From a virus, in IMG/VR virus record IMGVR_UViG_3300049617_000144, positions 1-64,000 of that record: a DNA stretch of 64,000 bases. The stretch is one strand, 5' to 3'. Shown in pieces: positions 1-8,192 of the stretch; positions within the stretch are counted from its first letter, which is position 1; each line of letters opens with the position of its first letter. The position numbers and the translations under genes were made by a program. Under the pieces are notes generated by a model, which ran no database searches, was not told where the DNA came from, and saw only the letters and a program-made list of their open reading frames with translations.

Positions 1-375
1 CACTTCATCAAATGCTTGAAGTTTAGGCTTCATATCTGGAAGTTTTAACTCTTCCTGCATAAGCATCAAAACATCTTCAAGATCGACATTGACAAGCATC
101 CCTTCTCCAGCTTGATCGCCACCGCCTTTGGTCGGTTCTGGATCTTGGCCTATTACATCGCCTTTGTTCCCAGGCCCTCGTTTGATGCCCTGGTTTTGCT
201 CTCCATAGACAAAAAAAGGATTCTCAATTCTAGGTTGGGGCAAAGGAAGTTTGCCATCTTTGGCACGAAGTGGGAAGAGCTTCCCTGTCTTGATATATTT
301 CTTCAGGTCATCCCTGGCCCGCCCAGAAATAATGTCTATGAAATGTTTATAGTCTCTTTCTATGTGACGTGGCAT
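1..375 (-). CDS. yeaH: YeaH / DUF444 family protein, N-terminal part (runs off the window)
   Basis: Reading from ATG at 375 gives about 125 residues beginning MPRHIERDYKHF with no stop before the window edge. It has the layout of the YeaH/UPF0229 (DUF444) N-terminus: a basic start, a Gly/Asp-rich linker with PTKGGGDQAGEG, then LKLPDMKPK, matching the family's LALPNLK segment. In bacteria yeaH sits beside yeaG (prkA) and often spoVR in a stress-response operon. Here prkA lies upstream on the same strand, separated by an HNH gene. A GGAG ribosome site precedes the ATG. The C-terminal von Willebrand-like part lies outside the window. Confidence 0.8.
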   Translation of the reverse strand, partial: MPRHIERDYKHFIDIISGRARDDLKKYIKTGKLFPLRAKDGKLPLPQPRIENPFFVYGEQNQGIKRGPGNKGDVIGQDPEPTKGGGDQAGEGMLVNVDLEDVLMLMQEELKLPDMKPKLQAFDEV

Positions 376-393
376 TTTTCTCCTTCGCCATTG

Positions 394-401
394 TATTTAT
401 A
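394..401 (-). promoter_or_regulatory. T4-type late promoter motif TATAAATA
   Basis: The minus strand reads TATAAATA exactly, the T4 late-promoter core recognised by the gp55 sigma factor with gp33 and the clamp. It sits about 19 bases upstream of the YeaH start codon, at the spacing of a late -10 box. No gp55 gene was recognised in this window, so use by a gp55-like factor is inference. Confidence 0.45.
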
Positions 402-1209
402 CAGCGATAGACTTTCTTTCTTCGTTAGCAATCCTCTTCCTATACTGACATTTGAGACATAAAACTTGCAAAGGTGGATTGTTTGGAAATCCATTCTTCC
501 TCAAGTAAATGTAGAAATTAAACCCCCGTGTACCTGTCTCCATTCTATGAGCCGCCCCATCATCATTAACATGATCTAATGTTAAAACATCTTTATCATC
601 TTCTCCGCACGGACAGATTATCCCATATCGCTCTAGGCATTGCTGTTTTACTAACTTCCTATAATCAGATTTTTGAACTTGCCGCTTAGATGGATTGCTT
701 GGGGCCATCTCTTGATTACGTTTCTTAAAATTACAATTCCAACAAAGAACTTGAAAACCATCTGGAAAACTATTTTTCTTAAGCCAACTGTAGAAATTAT
801 AGCCAGTCTTTGTTCCTACTTCTTTCCTGTGTTTGTTTCCGCCACCATGAACATGATCCATCGTTAGGAGTCCTAGGTCGGCTTCATTGCAATGACACTT
901 AACCTCGCCACCACAGTAGTGAGAGAATACCTCAGTTTTGAGATTATCCCTAGCCGTTTTGCAATTTAGATTGTGTCTGATGCGATTATCTTTAGCCCAA
1001 GCACATACTTTTCTGCTAATTAATTCCTTGTTATCCAAGTAATACTTACGACGTTTGACTTGAATTTTTTCCTTATTTTTAACTATGTATTCCTTGTTCA
1101 GCCGCTTTCTGCATTCCTTGCAGGTCGTATGCAGGCCATCTTTTTTCGAACGATTATGATCGAACAACTCAATCGGTCTACTTTCTTTACAAACATCGCA
1201 ACGTTTCAT
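397..1209 (-). CDS. Homing-type nuclease with two tandem HNH-like modules
   Basis: A 270-residue protein. The N-terminus has a zinc-ribbon pair (CDVC, CKEC) and a basic linker. Two repeated modules follow at about residues 97-165 and 196-262, each with paired cysteines, a DH motif (LLTMDHVHGGG; VLTLDHVNDDG), a conserved FNFY/YNFYSWL segment, and a final C-x-x-C (CWNCNFKK; CLKCQYRK). The second module has lost the usual Asn residues and may be structural. The same architecture occurs at 12,262-13,131. It sits between yeaH and prkA, a typical free-standing homing endonuclease position. Nuclease activity is inferred. Confidence 0.7.
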   Translation of the reverse strand: MKRCDVCKESRPIELFDHNRSKKDGLHTTCKECRKRLNKEYIVKNKEKIQVKRRKYYLDNKELISRKVCAWAKDNRIRHNLNCKTARDNLKTEVFSHYCGGEVKCHCNEADLGLLTMDHVHGGGNKHRKEVGTKTGYNFYSWLKKNSFPDGFQVLCWNCNFKKRNQEMAPSNPSKRQVQKSDYRKLVKQQCLERYGIICPCGEDDKDVLTLDHVNDDGAAHRMETGTRGFNFYIYLRKNGFPNNPPLQVLCLKCQYRKRIANEERKSIAV

Positions 1210-1263
1210 GATTGCACCTCACACTTGCTATAATTGTAACAGCAAAATCAAATGCAATCAATA

Positions 1264-3336
1264 TTACTGATCTTTGCTTGCTTCTCCACGGGCATAGATA
1301 CTCCCGACATAATCTAGGACATCTGTAGCTGATGCCTCAATATAACCATACTGATCAATCAGTCTCTTCTTAAGCATGTCGATCTTTTCTTGAATGTCTG
1401 GTTCAACTACTGATGAAGAACGATCCAGAACCGACAGCTTGATCGTGTCTTTCACTCTGGCAAACAATTCTGCTTCAAGGGCTTTTTTAAGCTCTGGGTT
1501 ACTATGCCATTCAAACTTCTTACCTTGTTGTCCTAGATCGGCCATGCTTGCAGCAATCATGCGGCGGAAATCGTCAATGCCGCCAGACGGTACATCGATC
1601 TTTTCTTCGATAGATCGCATGAGACGTTCATTTGCTTTCTCGTCACGTCCAGTAACAAGGTTCTTTATCTTCCTGTTGTGAACATATGCCAACAAATTGT
1701 CGATGTAGTTTTGGCACAATCTGACAATAGCCTTTTCATCACCAACTAATGCCTTCCTGACTTCATCTTTTAGAATCTCATCTAATTCCCGCAGGGCCAA
1801 ATCGCAACAGTCAAAATACTTCCTTAAATCTTCTTGTTTGCTAATCAAAGGATGATTTTCAAGACCTTTCCTTATTTCATTCATGACCATAAATGGGCCA
1901 ATATAATCGAAGTGATCGCTAAGACAATTACTAATTTTATCTTGAGCATATCGAACAGACACGCCTTTCATGCCTTCTTCTGAATACTTAAGCTGTAATT
2001 CTTTAACGCTATCTTCTGTGAAACCAGGCAGAATCTCGCCATTATAGAGCTTAGCCTTTACCACCGGATCTAATTTGTGTTCCTTATCGAGTTGTAGTCT
2101 TGTAAGAATCAACCACAAAGCAGCAATCTCAATTGTATGAGGAGCAATGTGCTGCTTGACCCTTTTAGGATTGTAATCGTGCTTCAGAATCTTAATCTCA
2201 TCCTCAAGCCTAAGACCGTAAGGAATGTCAATTTTTACAGTGCGATCTTTAAGAGCTTCCATAAATTCATTGTTTTGCAACTTGACAAATTCTGGATTGT
2301 TTGTGTGTCCAAGTAACATTTCATCAATGCTGATTTGAGCAAATTTCTTTGGCTTGATTTGTTTTTCCTGACTTGCTCCAAGAAGATCATAAAGAAACGC
2401 CTGATCTAGCTTGAGCATTTCAATAAACTCTGTCAGTCCACGGTTGCCAACATTAAGCTCTCCGTCAAAGTTGAAAGCACGGGCATCAGAGTCCGACCCA
2501 TAATGAGGCAGTTTGCCCCAGTTTACATCACCGCTCAGTTCTGTAGCGTCCTGATTCTTCTCATCCTTGGGTTGGAATGTCCCGATACCTATACGCTTGG
2601 CTTCGCTATAGCAACGGCGAACAACTCTAATATGTTTGCTCATCACCTTACCCCAATCACCTTGGTTACGCTCCAGCAGTTCTTCCATAAACTTTTCGCA
2701 ACGTGGACACAATTCGCCGTCACAACGCAAATCGTATACTGGGTTTGATTCTTTGTTAATTTCATTTAGCTCGGCAAGAACCTTAAGTCTCATAGGCATT
2801 GGCATAAGCTTAAGTGGCTCTTCATTCATCGGGCACATATCTTCGCTGCTGGTATAAATGCCTTCGTTTCCGGTGGGAAGGTCGATCCATTTGAATGTGA
2901 ACCAAGCACCGTTGTCTGTTTTGGAATAACGTTCCAATCGACGTTTGAGGAGACGTGCAATTGTTGATTTTGCCGAGCCTACTGGGCCGTGCAAAAGTAA
3001 AATTCTCTTTTCAGTACCATAGCAGCCTGCTGCTCCACGAACAAACTTCACGACCCCATCCAAAGGCTTTTCGAGTCCATAGATGGTAATATCATCGTCA
3101 TCAAAGAAGTTGTAATGCGTATGTTGTTCACGATAGCGTTCAAAGGTATTACTGCCCGGTTCAATCAGCATATCATAAATTCTTTGAAAAGATGTGCGAA
3201 CAATCTTAGGCCGCTGATAAATCAGATCAATGTATTCTGAGAAACTACGTTCATCATGCAGTTGCAAAAACTCCTGCTTGTTATACATGTTTGCAATGCG
3301 TAAAAATGTCTTGCCTTTTTCTAGTGCTATTTCCAT
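1264..3336 (-). CDS. prkA: PrkA/YeaG-type serine protein kinase
   Basis: A 690-residue protein, close to the usual ~640-residue PrkA length. The AAA+ domain carries the Walker A GPVGSAKS at about 117-124; the family-typical YHSxx/CP(M/L)NEEP segment appears as CPMNEEPLKL. Further PrkA landmarks are LNEINKESNP, a C-x2-C in CDGELCPRCEKF, and the block beginning GNRGLTEFIEMLK. The C-terminal half has the helical kinase-like region ending GSIYARGE. In bacteria PrkA works with YeaH and SpoVR in stress and sporulation signalling. A phage copy next to YeaH suggests transfer as a unit. The phosphorylation target is unknown. Confidence 0.9.
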   Translation of the reverse strand: MEIALEKGKTFLRIANMYNKQEFLQLHDERSFSEYIDLIYQRPKIVRTSFQRIYDMLIEPGSNTFERYREQHTHYNFFDDDDITIYGLEKPLDGVVKFVRGAAGCYGTEKRILLLHGPVGSAKSTIARLLKRRLERYSKTDNGAWFTFKWIDLPTGNEGIYTSSEDMCPMNEEPLKLMPMPMRLKVLAELNEINKESNPVYDLRCDGELCPRCEKFMEELLERNQGDWGKVMSKHIRVVRRCYSEAKRIGIGTFQPKDEKNQDATELSGDVNWGKLPHYGSDSDARAFNFDGELNVGNRGLTEFIEMLKLDQAFLYDLLGASQEKQIKPKKFAQISIDEMLLGHTNNPEFVKLQNNEFMEALKDRTVKIDIPYGLRLEDEIKILKHDYNPKRVKQHIAPHTIEIAALWLILTRLQLDKEHKLDPVVKAKLYNGEILPGFTEDSVKELQLKYSEEGMKGVSVRYAQDKISNCLSDHFDYIGPFMVMNEIRKGLENHPLISKQEDLRKYFDCCDLALRELDEILKDEVRKALVGDEKAIVRLCQNYIDNLLAYVHNRKIKNLVTGRDEKANERLMRSIEEKIDVPSGGIDDFRRMIAASMADLGQQGKKFEWHSNPELKKALEAELFARVKDTIKLSVLDRSSSVVEPDIQEKIDMLKKRLIDQYGYIEASATDVLDYVGSIYARGEASKDQ

Positions 3337-3388
3337 TTAGACTGCTCCTTAGAGTTACTGTTCACCTATGATAGTAGTAGAATATTTT

Positions 3389-3721
3389 CTATTCTGGTTC
3401 ATCATAGTTTCCGCTGTCGATATCTTCTTGGAAAACAGGATATGGGTCTGCTCCCATGTGTGAATTTTCCTCTGCCGTTCTTCTTTCGGTTGCCGCTTGA
3501 TCCATGTTAAAACCATAGACATAGCTATCGTTATCGCCTTTGCTGGTTCCACGGGGATTGGTAAATATGATTGCTCCTGGCGTGGTAGGCAGTTGCTTTT
3601 TTCTCACCGAGTTGCAAAAAGGACACTTAACATCTGGATATTTGCGAGTTTCATCGAATTTCAAAACCAAATCCTCATAATTTTTTTTACACTTAACACA
3701 CTGAAACACGTATTGTGGCAT
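3389..3721 (-). CDS. FmdB-like zinc-ribbon protein
   Basis: A 110-residue protein beginning MPQYVFQCVKCKK with a second pair CPFC near residue 35, the arrangement of FmdB/CxxC_CXXC_SSSS regulatory proteins (PxYxFxCxxCxxxFE). The C-terminal half is polar and acidic with no recognised domain. The start codon overlaps the stop of the upstream gene (3721-4002), so the two are translationally coupled. A zinc-binding role is likely; a transcriptional role is only a family label. Confidence 0.6.
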   Translation of the reverse strand: MPQYVFQCVKCKKNYEDLVLKFDETRKYPDVKCPFCNSVRKKQLPTTPGAIIFTNPRGTSKGDNDSYVYGFNMDQAATERRTAEENSHMGADPYPVFQEDIDSGNYDEPE

Positions 3722-4002
3722 TAGTCCCCCTCGCCTTCGCTCATCAAACCACTAAGAACTGAGTAACATTCAATAATCATTTTCAATCTGGATTTGTGAC
3801 ATTTTTTATGCCAATCATCATGATTCTCGCACATCTTAATCACACGATTCAACAGCCGTTGATTCAATTCGGACTTCACTATATCCAATTGCATTAGGTT
3901 GAACACCTCTTGCCTTTTATTGAATTCCTGCTCACTTTCTGTATCTGGGAAAATATTTTCATCTTGAAAATCATCATCATCGAAATTGAAGCGTCGTCCC
4001 AT
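3721..4002 (-). CDS. Hypothetical acidic protein, 93 aa
   Basis: Not recognised. It begins MGRRFNFDDDDFQDEN, an acidic head followed by a mostly helical body and an acidic tail (SEGEGD). A GAGAGGATAAA ribosome site precedes the ATG, and a TAAATA box lies further upstream at about 4047-4052. It overlaps the FmdB-like gene by one base. Confidence 0.55.
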   Translation of the reverse strand: MGRRFNFDDDDFQDENIFPDTESEQEFNKRQEVFNLMQLDIVKSELNQRLLNRVIKMCENHDDWHKKCHKSRLKMIIECYSVLSGLMSEGEGD

Positions 4003-4083
4003 TTTATCCTCTCAATTGAAACATGCCCAAACATAGACATCTCTATTTACAAAAGGTAAGCGATATAATGGAGTAGATAAACA

Positions 4084-4278
4084 TTATTTCTTACCGACGC
4101 CAATAGTTTGCTTGAATGGTTTAGGAGGTTGAATTTTTTGAGCCTTTTTGATCTTGAACAGATTGCCAAGCATTCCTGAGTCTGGTTTAATTTGGGGAAT
4201 AATAGGATTTGCTTTCAATTTGGTGGGACGCAAAGTCTGTTCATCCATTAACCTCATGTAATCTTTGAAAGTAATCAT
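4084..4278 (-). CDS. Small protein with capsid-targeting-like N-terminus, 64 aa
   Basis: Begins MITFKDYMRLMDEQ and then is Pro/Lys-rich. The FKDYM core followed by an acidic LMDE resembles the T4 internal-protein targeting sequence (MKTYQEFIAEA) and the N-termini of about 13 other proteins in this window. Its start overlaps the stop of the upstream gene by four bases (ATGA). Function is unknown. Confidence 0.55.
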   Translation of the reverse strand: MITFKDYMRLMDEQTLRPTKLKANPIIPQIKPDSGMLGNLFKIKKAQKIQPPKPFKQTIGVGKK

Positions 4279-4565
4279 AATGCCAACCTAGGATTGATCT
4301 TTTGGGCAATATCCATAGCATTTATATTATCATCTTTGGAAACAGCATGTCGCAAAGACTGACCTACAATCCTATTGATTGTGGGTGCCCCAGCTTTGGA
4401 AAGATCGACAGGAGTACTTTGTATAGCCCTTCCAACAGCCTTGCCTGCTGCTTGATTAGCAGCTTTGGATTTAGAACTTGCTTCTGGCGACACTTTAATG
4501 GCCTGTTCGGCTTCAAAAAGCTCTCTTTCTGCCAAGAAATCAGTAAATCTCTTACGTTCTACCAT
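4275..4565 (-). CDS. Hypothetical Ala/Ser-rich protein with targeting-like N-terminus
   Basis: I chose the internal ATG at 4565 (MVERKRFTDFLAERELFE), because the upstream ATG at 4604 lies inside the HNH gene that ends at 4582. GATAAATA precedes this ATG. The N-terminus RFTDFLAERE fits the recurrent F-x-x-aromatic-hydrophobic motif. The rest is Ala/Lys-rich and low in complexity, with no recognised domain. It overlaps the downstream 64-aa gene by four bases. An internal head protein is a possible role. Confidence 0.5.
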   Translation of the reverse strand: MVERKRFTDFLAERELFEAEQAIKVSPEASSKSKAANQAAGKAVGRAIQSTPVDLSKAGAPTINRIVGQSLRHAVSKDDNINAMDIAQKINPRLAL

Positions 4566-4581
4566 AATGGTATTTATCAAT

Positions 4582-4860
4582 TCACTTGAATTTCTCTTCA
4601 CCATTTTCTATGTAATGAATGACGGACAGCTTGTTTCCACCCATGCACTTATATTTTCCCAAAATCTTAATGATTCCTGCGTGAACCCTTCTGTGACAAT
4701 TGCTGCAAAGTGTTAGAATATTCCACCAATTATACGTGCCGCCATCCTGGCCTTCGATAATGCGATGCCCGTCTAAAAGGTCGTATTCCTTCTCGCCGCA
4801 AAAAAAACATTCCTTATCATGGAGTTTTTTGATTTGTTTCAAACTTTTTCTTCTTGCCAT
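4582..4860 (-). CDS. HNH endonuclease, 92 aa
   Basis: A compact HNH nuclease: CFFC zinc pair at about 18-21, the catalytic stretch LLDGHRIIEGQDGG, NILTLCSNCHRRVH with the Asn, second cysteine pair and terminal His. A basic N-terminus (MARRKSLKQIKK) could bind DNA. It is likely a free-standing homing nuclease inserted in a small-gene cluster. Overlap with the next gene depends on which start that gene uses. Confidence 0.8.
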   Translation of the reverse strand: MARRKSLKQIKKLHDKECFFCGEKEYDLLDGHRIIEGQDGGTYNWWNILTLCSNCHRRVHAGIIKILGKYKCMGGNKLSVIHYIENGEEKFK

Positions 4861-4922
4861 AATTTCAACTCTATGTATACTTATTGTAGAACTGAATTTG
4901 TTCTTAGAAAAGGAGTCGGAAA

Positions 4923-5156
4923 ATGAAAGTAGTGTATTATTTTGTCACGTTTGTGGCTTCGTTGATGATTATCTCTTTCGTAAGCTGGGAAACTTATCAA
5001 CAATGGCCTGTCATTCAGGCAACCGTCACAAAAGCCGTGGCTCCAGCACCTAAAAAGTGCGACGACTGTTGTGCCCCAGGGGCTAAGAGGAAGTGTGAGT
5101 GTAGTCCTTGTCCTAAAGGTGGATGTGAGGACTGTACTTGTTCTTCAAAAAAATGA
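4923..5156 (+). CDS. Small membrane-anchored cysteine-rich protein, 77 aa
   Basis: One N-terminal hydrophobic helix (VVYYFVTFVASLMIISFV) is followed by a short linker and a tail with nine cysteines in CxxCC, CxC and CxxC patterns. A GGAGTCGGAAA ribosome site precedes the ATG. The tail would lie in the periplasm or cytoplasm depending on topology, and may bind metal or form disulphides. It lies on the opposite strand to its neighbours and ends at a strong terminator. No family was recognised. Confidence 0.6.
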   Translation: MKVVYYFVTFVASLMIISFVSWETYQQWPVIQATVTKAVAPAPKKCDDCCAPGAKRKCECSPCPKGGCEDCTCSSKK

Positions 5157-5162
5157 GGTGTG

Positions 5163-5193
5163 AAACGCTGGTTATCAACTGACCAGCGTTTTT
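5163..5193. terminator. Intrinsic terminator shared by convergent genes
   Basis: AAACGCTGGT pairs with ACCAGCGTTT across a nine-base loop, followed by TTTTTATTTT on the plus strand. It sits between the end of the cysteine-rich gene (plus) and hldE (minus) and overlaps the hldE stop. Confidence 0.8.
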
Positions 5194-6563
5194 ATTTTCT
5201 CGATCAAATTAGTGGTAGACCTATCCTCGACAAGCGGCACAAAATGAACCTCTCCAGCATATTCACTACCAACTGCACCGCCCTTGTCCTTCCAATCTGA
5301 TCCTTTAATTAGCACTTCAGGTCGAATGTTCTTGATGATCTCCAAAGGTGAGTCTTCATCAAAGCTCATAACATAATCAACCACTTCCAGGGCAGCTAAC
5401 ATCTCCATACGCTCTGCTAAAGGAATTACAGGTCGCATGGGGCCTTTGAACCTGGAGACACTGGCATCTGAATTCACAGCTACAACCAACCGATCACCCT
5501 TTGATTTGGCATATCTCAAAGACTCCAAATGACCAGAGTGCATAATATCAAAACAACCATTGGTAAAAACTAGCTTGTATTTCCTGTCAACAAGCTCTTC
5601 TGGAGTAATGAATTTAGACTTCTTTTGAAGCTGCCAAGGAGTCAATGGACTACGACATCGACTTTGAACATAAGCTGATCCTGCCTCAAAGGCAATTTCG
5701 GCTGCATCGGCAATGCTGAACTTGTATCCAATGGCCATGCCCAAAACACCAACAAAACAATCGCCTGCCCCTACTACATTGTGTGCGTTTACCTTTGTTG
5801 TTGGACGATGCTCAAAGTAATCATTGCCATCTAAACCTACAACACCGTCCCCTTCCTGAGTGATTACCACTCCTTGACAGCCAAGAACTTCCTTGAAATA
5901 AGCACACTGCTCTTTCCAACCAGAAATGCCACTAAGATTGACCGCCTCAGCGGCATTGGGCTTAAAGATTGTACATCCTTTCCATCGTTCTAAGGGAAGT
6001 TTTTTGGGGTCTACAATAACAGGAATGCTTGGGAAAAGTTTTACCGGAATCCCATCTTGAAAAAATCCCTTATCATAGTCTGACACAATTATTGCATCCG
6101 GCTCGGCGACGTGCCAAGCATATGAACCAGCAAGCATATACTTGTAAGATTCCATCATCTGCCCAACACCATACAAAGGACGTTCTATGTCCCAGCGGTC
6201 TCCTACCTGTACGCCATTTTGGTAAAATCTCTTCTTCAGAGGTGTAACACCTTCTTGTAAAGTGATAAACCCAGAAGCGTTCAATCCAGAATTAATAAAA
6301 CTGGTTTTAACGTAATTAGTTACATATGTGAAAAGCTTCACATCTACATTGAAGTTGCTTAGCTGATAGCAAATATTTGCGGCACCGCCTGGATGTTCCT
6401 TGGTAGGATGCTCTTGGTCTGCCAACATGACACAAATATTGGGAGATTCAGGAGAAATACGAGTCATTTTGACCTCGTAGTCCTGGTCAAGCATTGAGTC
6501 ACCAAGAACATGTATCTTGATGCGTTGAGATTTATTTTTGTCAAGAAATTTGGATATGTTCAT
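5175..6563 (-). CDS. hldE: HldE-like bifunctional heptose-7-phosphate kinase / heptose-1-phosphate adenylyltransferase
   Basis: At 462 residues it matches full-length HldE (~477). Residues 1-310 form a PfkB-type sugar kinase with HPGGAAN near 57-63 and the catalytic NVVGAGDCF at 262-270. Residues 328-462 form a nucleotidyltransferase with FTNGCFDIMHSGH at 333-345 (HxGH), VAVNSDASVSRFKG and the closing EDRSTTNLIEKI. The enzyme makes ADP-D,D-heptose from heptose-7-phosphate, together with GmhB, in the cytoplasm. An HldD-like epimerase gene lies at 60,843-61,745. The N-terminus MNISKFLDKN loosely resembles the recurrent targeting-like motif. Confidence 0.92.
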   Translation of the reverse strand: MNISKFLDKNKSQRIKIHVLGDSMLDQDYEVKMTRISPESPNICVMLADQEHPTKEHPGGAANICYQLSNFNVDVKLFTYVTNYVKTSFINSGLNASGFITLQEGVTPLKKRFYQNGVQVGDRWDIERPLYGVGQMMESYKYMLAGSYAWHVAEPDAIIVSDYDKGFFQDGIPVKLFPSIPVIVDPKKLPLERWKGCTIFKPNAAEAVNLSGISGWKEQCAYFKEVLGCQGVVITQEGDGVVGLDGNDYFEHRPTTKVNAHNVVGAGDCFVGVLGMAIGYKFSIADAAEIAFEAGSAYVQSRCRSPLTPWQLQKKSKFITPEELVDRKYKLVFTNGCFDIMHSGHLESLRYAKSKGDRLVVAVNSDASVSRFKGPMRPVIPLAERMEMLAALEVVDYVMSFDEDSPLEIIKNIRPEVLIKGSDWKDKGGAVGSEYAGEVHFVPLVEDRSTTNLIEKIKTLVS

Positions 6564-6566
6564 TCA

Positions 6567-7109
6567 TTAAATGAGTTTGGGCATCAGCAAATCTAAATCT
6601 GACCTAATATCCTGATTTGGGTCATATTCCCAAACAGGCTTAAGTCTACGGAAGTATTCGTAAACTTCAAACTTTTCATAAGTTTGGACAAGTCGGCGAT
6701 ACCAGCCAGTTAACTCTGGGAAAAATAAATCGCCGCCGAATTGTCCTTTTATGTGGCTGACTACGATCTTGGCTACTTTTCCAGAGGCTAACGCTTCTTG
6801 GTAGACTTGCAGCCCACCAATAATGAATATCTCTTTGCCAGGGGCCTCCCGCTCGGCAATCTTCAAAGCATCATCCAAACTGTTTGCCAAGAAAGCTTCT
6901 GATGCAAATTCATGCCTGGACATGACAATGTTGACCCTGCCAGGAAGTGGCTTGATAGGCAAACTATTCCAAGTTTTCGAACCCATAATTACTGAGCAAC
7001 CCATAGTAGTCGCTTTGAAATGCTTGAAGTCTTCAGATATATGCCAAGGGATCGTACCATTTTTGGCAATGGCACGATCCTCATCAAAGGCAACTATGAT
7101 TGAAATCAT
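6567..7109 (-). CDS. folA: Dihydrofolate reductase
   Basis: A 180-residue DHFR with MISIIVAFDEDRAIAKNGTIPW at the start (Trp/Pro folate loop), acidic Asp in ISEDFKHFK, MGSKTW (NADPH binding), LPGRVNIVMSR, and IFIIGGLQVYQEAL with the GG. It regenerates tetrahydrofolate used by ThyA, encoded about 1.6 kb away. Its start overlaps the previous 58-aa ORF by four bases, so the genes are coupled. Confidence 0.95.
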   Translation of the reverse strand: MISIIVAFDEDRAIAKNGTIPWHISEDFKHFKATTMGCSVIMGSKTWNSLPIKPLPGRVNIVMSRHEFASEAFLANSLDDALKIAEREAPGKEIFIIGGLQVYQEALASGKVAKIVVSHIKGQFGGDLFFPELTGWYRRLVQTYEKFEVYEYFRRLKPVWEYDPNQDIRSDLDLLMPKLI

Positions 7110-7282
7110 TTATCCCCCAACACATACTCTTTAAGCTCTTTGGCGGCATTTGCATACTTCTCCCTTAGACACTGAAACTTCTTGTCTTTTATTTCTTCCC
7201 AATTGCTATAGTCCGTAAAGCAATAATCGAAGCCTTCACATTCAATATTGTGTTCCAACAATTCTCTTTCTTTTTTAGTCAT
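7106..7282 (-). CDS. Hypothetical protein, 58 aa
   Basis: ATG at 7282 opens MTKKERELLEHNIECEGF and ends in LKEYVLGDK; the TGA overlaps the DHFR start (ATGA). It is charged, with two Cys and several aromatic residues in the middle (FDYCFTDYSNWEE). GGAG lies about seven bases upstream of the start. Tight packing on both sides supports it as a real gene. No family was recognised. Confidence 0.6.
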   Translation of the reverse strand: MTKKERELLEHNIECEGFDYCFTDYSNWEEIKDKKFQCLREKYANAAKELKEYVLGDK

Positions 7283-7283
7283 T

Positions 7284-7532
7284 TCATAAATCTCCGGTTA
7301 AATCAATTTTCTCTTTTGTATGATTGTTCACGCAAGAAACCAACACGCCTATCGAGGTAGGTGTAAATGTGTAGCTGTCATCATGAATTGCTCCGTAATA
7401 AGGCACAGGTTGACCATAACCTCCTTGACACTCACGGGCAGTGCCCTTTTGTTCTATTATCACTTTAGCATCTTGTTCTTTTTTCCAAAGCAGCAACTTG
7501 GTGACTTGTTCTTCACCTAATGAAAAATTCAT
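7284..7532 (-). CDS. Hypothetical protein, 82 aa
   Basis: I chose the ATG at 7532 (MNFSLGEEQVTKLLLW), because AAAGGATACTT precedes it and the longer ORF would overlap the upstream gene. The protein has a charged helix followed by a Gly/Tyr/Pro stretch (CQGGYGQPVPYYGA) and a beta-rich C-terminus (VLVSCVNN). No domain was recognised. It lies in the DHFR-side operon. Confidence 0.6.
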   Translation of the reverse strand: MNFSLGEEQVTKLLLWKKEQDAKVIIEQKGTARECQGGYGQPVPYYGAIHDDSYTFTPTSIGVLVSCVNNHTKEKIDLTGDL

Positions 7533-7542
7533 AAGTATCCTT

Positions 7543-8052
7543 TCACAGGTTTTCGGAAGAATCGCAATGGGTGTCCTTGTCACTAATCACTATCCTGTCA
7601 TAATACTTTTTGCCCTCTTCCAGAGCTTCTTTTGTATACTTTTTCAAATGCGAAGGAGATTTGAACTCTTCTGATGGCTTTTCAAGAGGCATCCCCTTCG
7701 CCAAATCATGAGTGATTCCATGCCATTTACAGTCAAGACACTGCACATCGTTTTCATCCTTGAAGGCTTCTGGATTCTCTGTACTAATCACATAGCCAAT
7801 ATAAGTGGAAGAATATCGTTTAGAGCCGCATTGCGGACAACAAACATGGTCTACATGATAATAACGCTCCTTGCACTCTCGGGCATGTTTGATCTTTGGC
7901 AGATAGATATCCTGGTCCAAGCCTTGTTCTTTATACATCTCGGCCAACTGCTCATCCGTCAATGGCCTGTTTACGGGTACGTAAGGAACATAGAAATAAC
8001 CTGTTTCTGGCATTTGTGTTGTTTTGGTCCATTTAATCTCGTTATCTGACAT
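7543..8052 (-). CDS. Zinc-ribbon protein of unknown function, 169 aa
   Basis: Begins MSDNEIKWTKTTQMPETGYF with a YVPYVPVNRPL stretch. Two cysteine pairs (CCPQCGSKRY and CLDCKWHG), about 30 residues apart, form a likely zinc ribbon. The C-terminus is charged and helical. GGAG precedes the start, which overlaps the stop of a 33-aa membrane ORF. The function is not recognised. Confidence 0.6.
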   Translation of the reverse strand: MSDNEIKWTKTTQMPETGYFYVPYVPVNRPLTDEQLAEMYKEQGLDQDIYLPKIKHARECKERYYHVDHVCCPQCGSKRYSSTYIGYVISTENPEAFKDENDVQCLDCKWHGITHDLAKGMPLEKPSEEFKSPSHLKKYTKEALEEGKKYYDRIVISDKDTHCDSSENL

Positions 8053-8143
8053 GATTAACTCCAGGAAAAAACCAAATGATAATCATGAAATAAAGAAAGA
8101 AAGTCACAATAAGTACAAAACAAAGATCATTCTTCTGTTCCAT
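8042..8143 (-). CDS. Small single-helix membrane protein, 33 aa
   Basis: ATG at 8143 opens MEQKNDLCFVLIVTFF with a continuous hydrophobic helix to about residue 28 (FMIIIWFFPG), ending VNHVR. It overlaps the next gene's start by 11 bases, as expected in this compact operon. The ribosome site (GGA 11 bases upstream) is weak. A single-pass membrane peptide is likely. Confidence 0.45.
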   Translation of the reverse strand: MEQKNDLCFVLIVTFFLYFMIIIWFFPGVNHVR

Positions 8144-8192
8144 CGCAATTATTCCATAATTCGTCTCCAAAGTCTCCGTAGTCTATCTCCAT
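8127..8192 (-). CDS. Tiny acidic ORF, 21 aa
   Basis: ATG at 8192 opens MEIDYGDFGDELWNNCDGTEE. AAGG lies eight bases upstream. It overlaps the end of the GIY-YIG ORF and the start of the 33-aa membrane ORF. It could be a real leader peptide or a chance frame. Confidence 0.25.
   Translation of the reverse strand: MEIDYGDFGDELWNNCDGTEE

Noticed and set aside
112-462. Plus-strand ORF of 116 codons
   Set aside because: It is antisense to the YeaH frame, and its end overlaps the HNH gene; the minus frame has family motifs.
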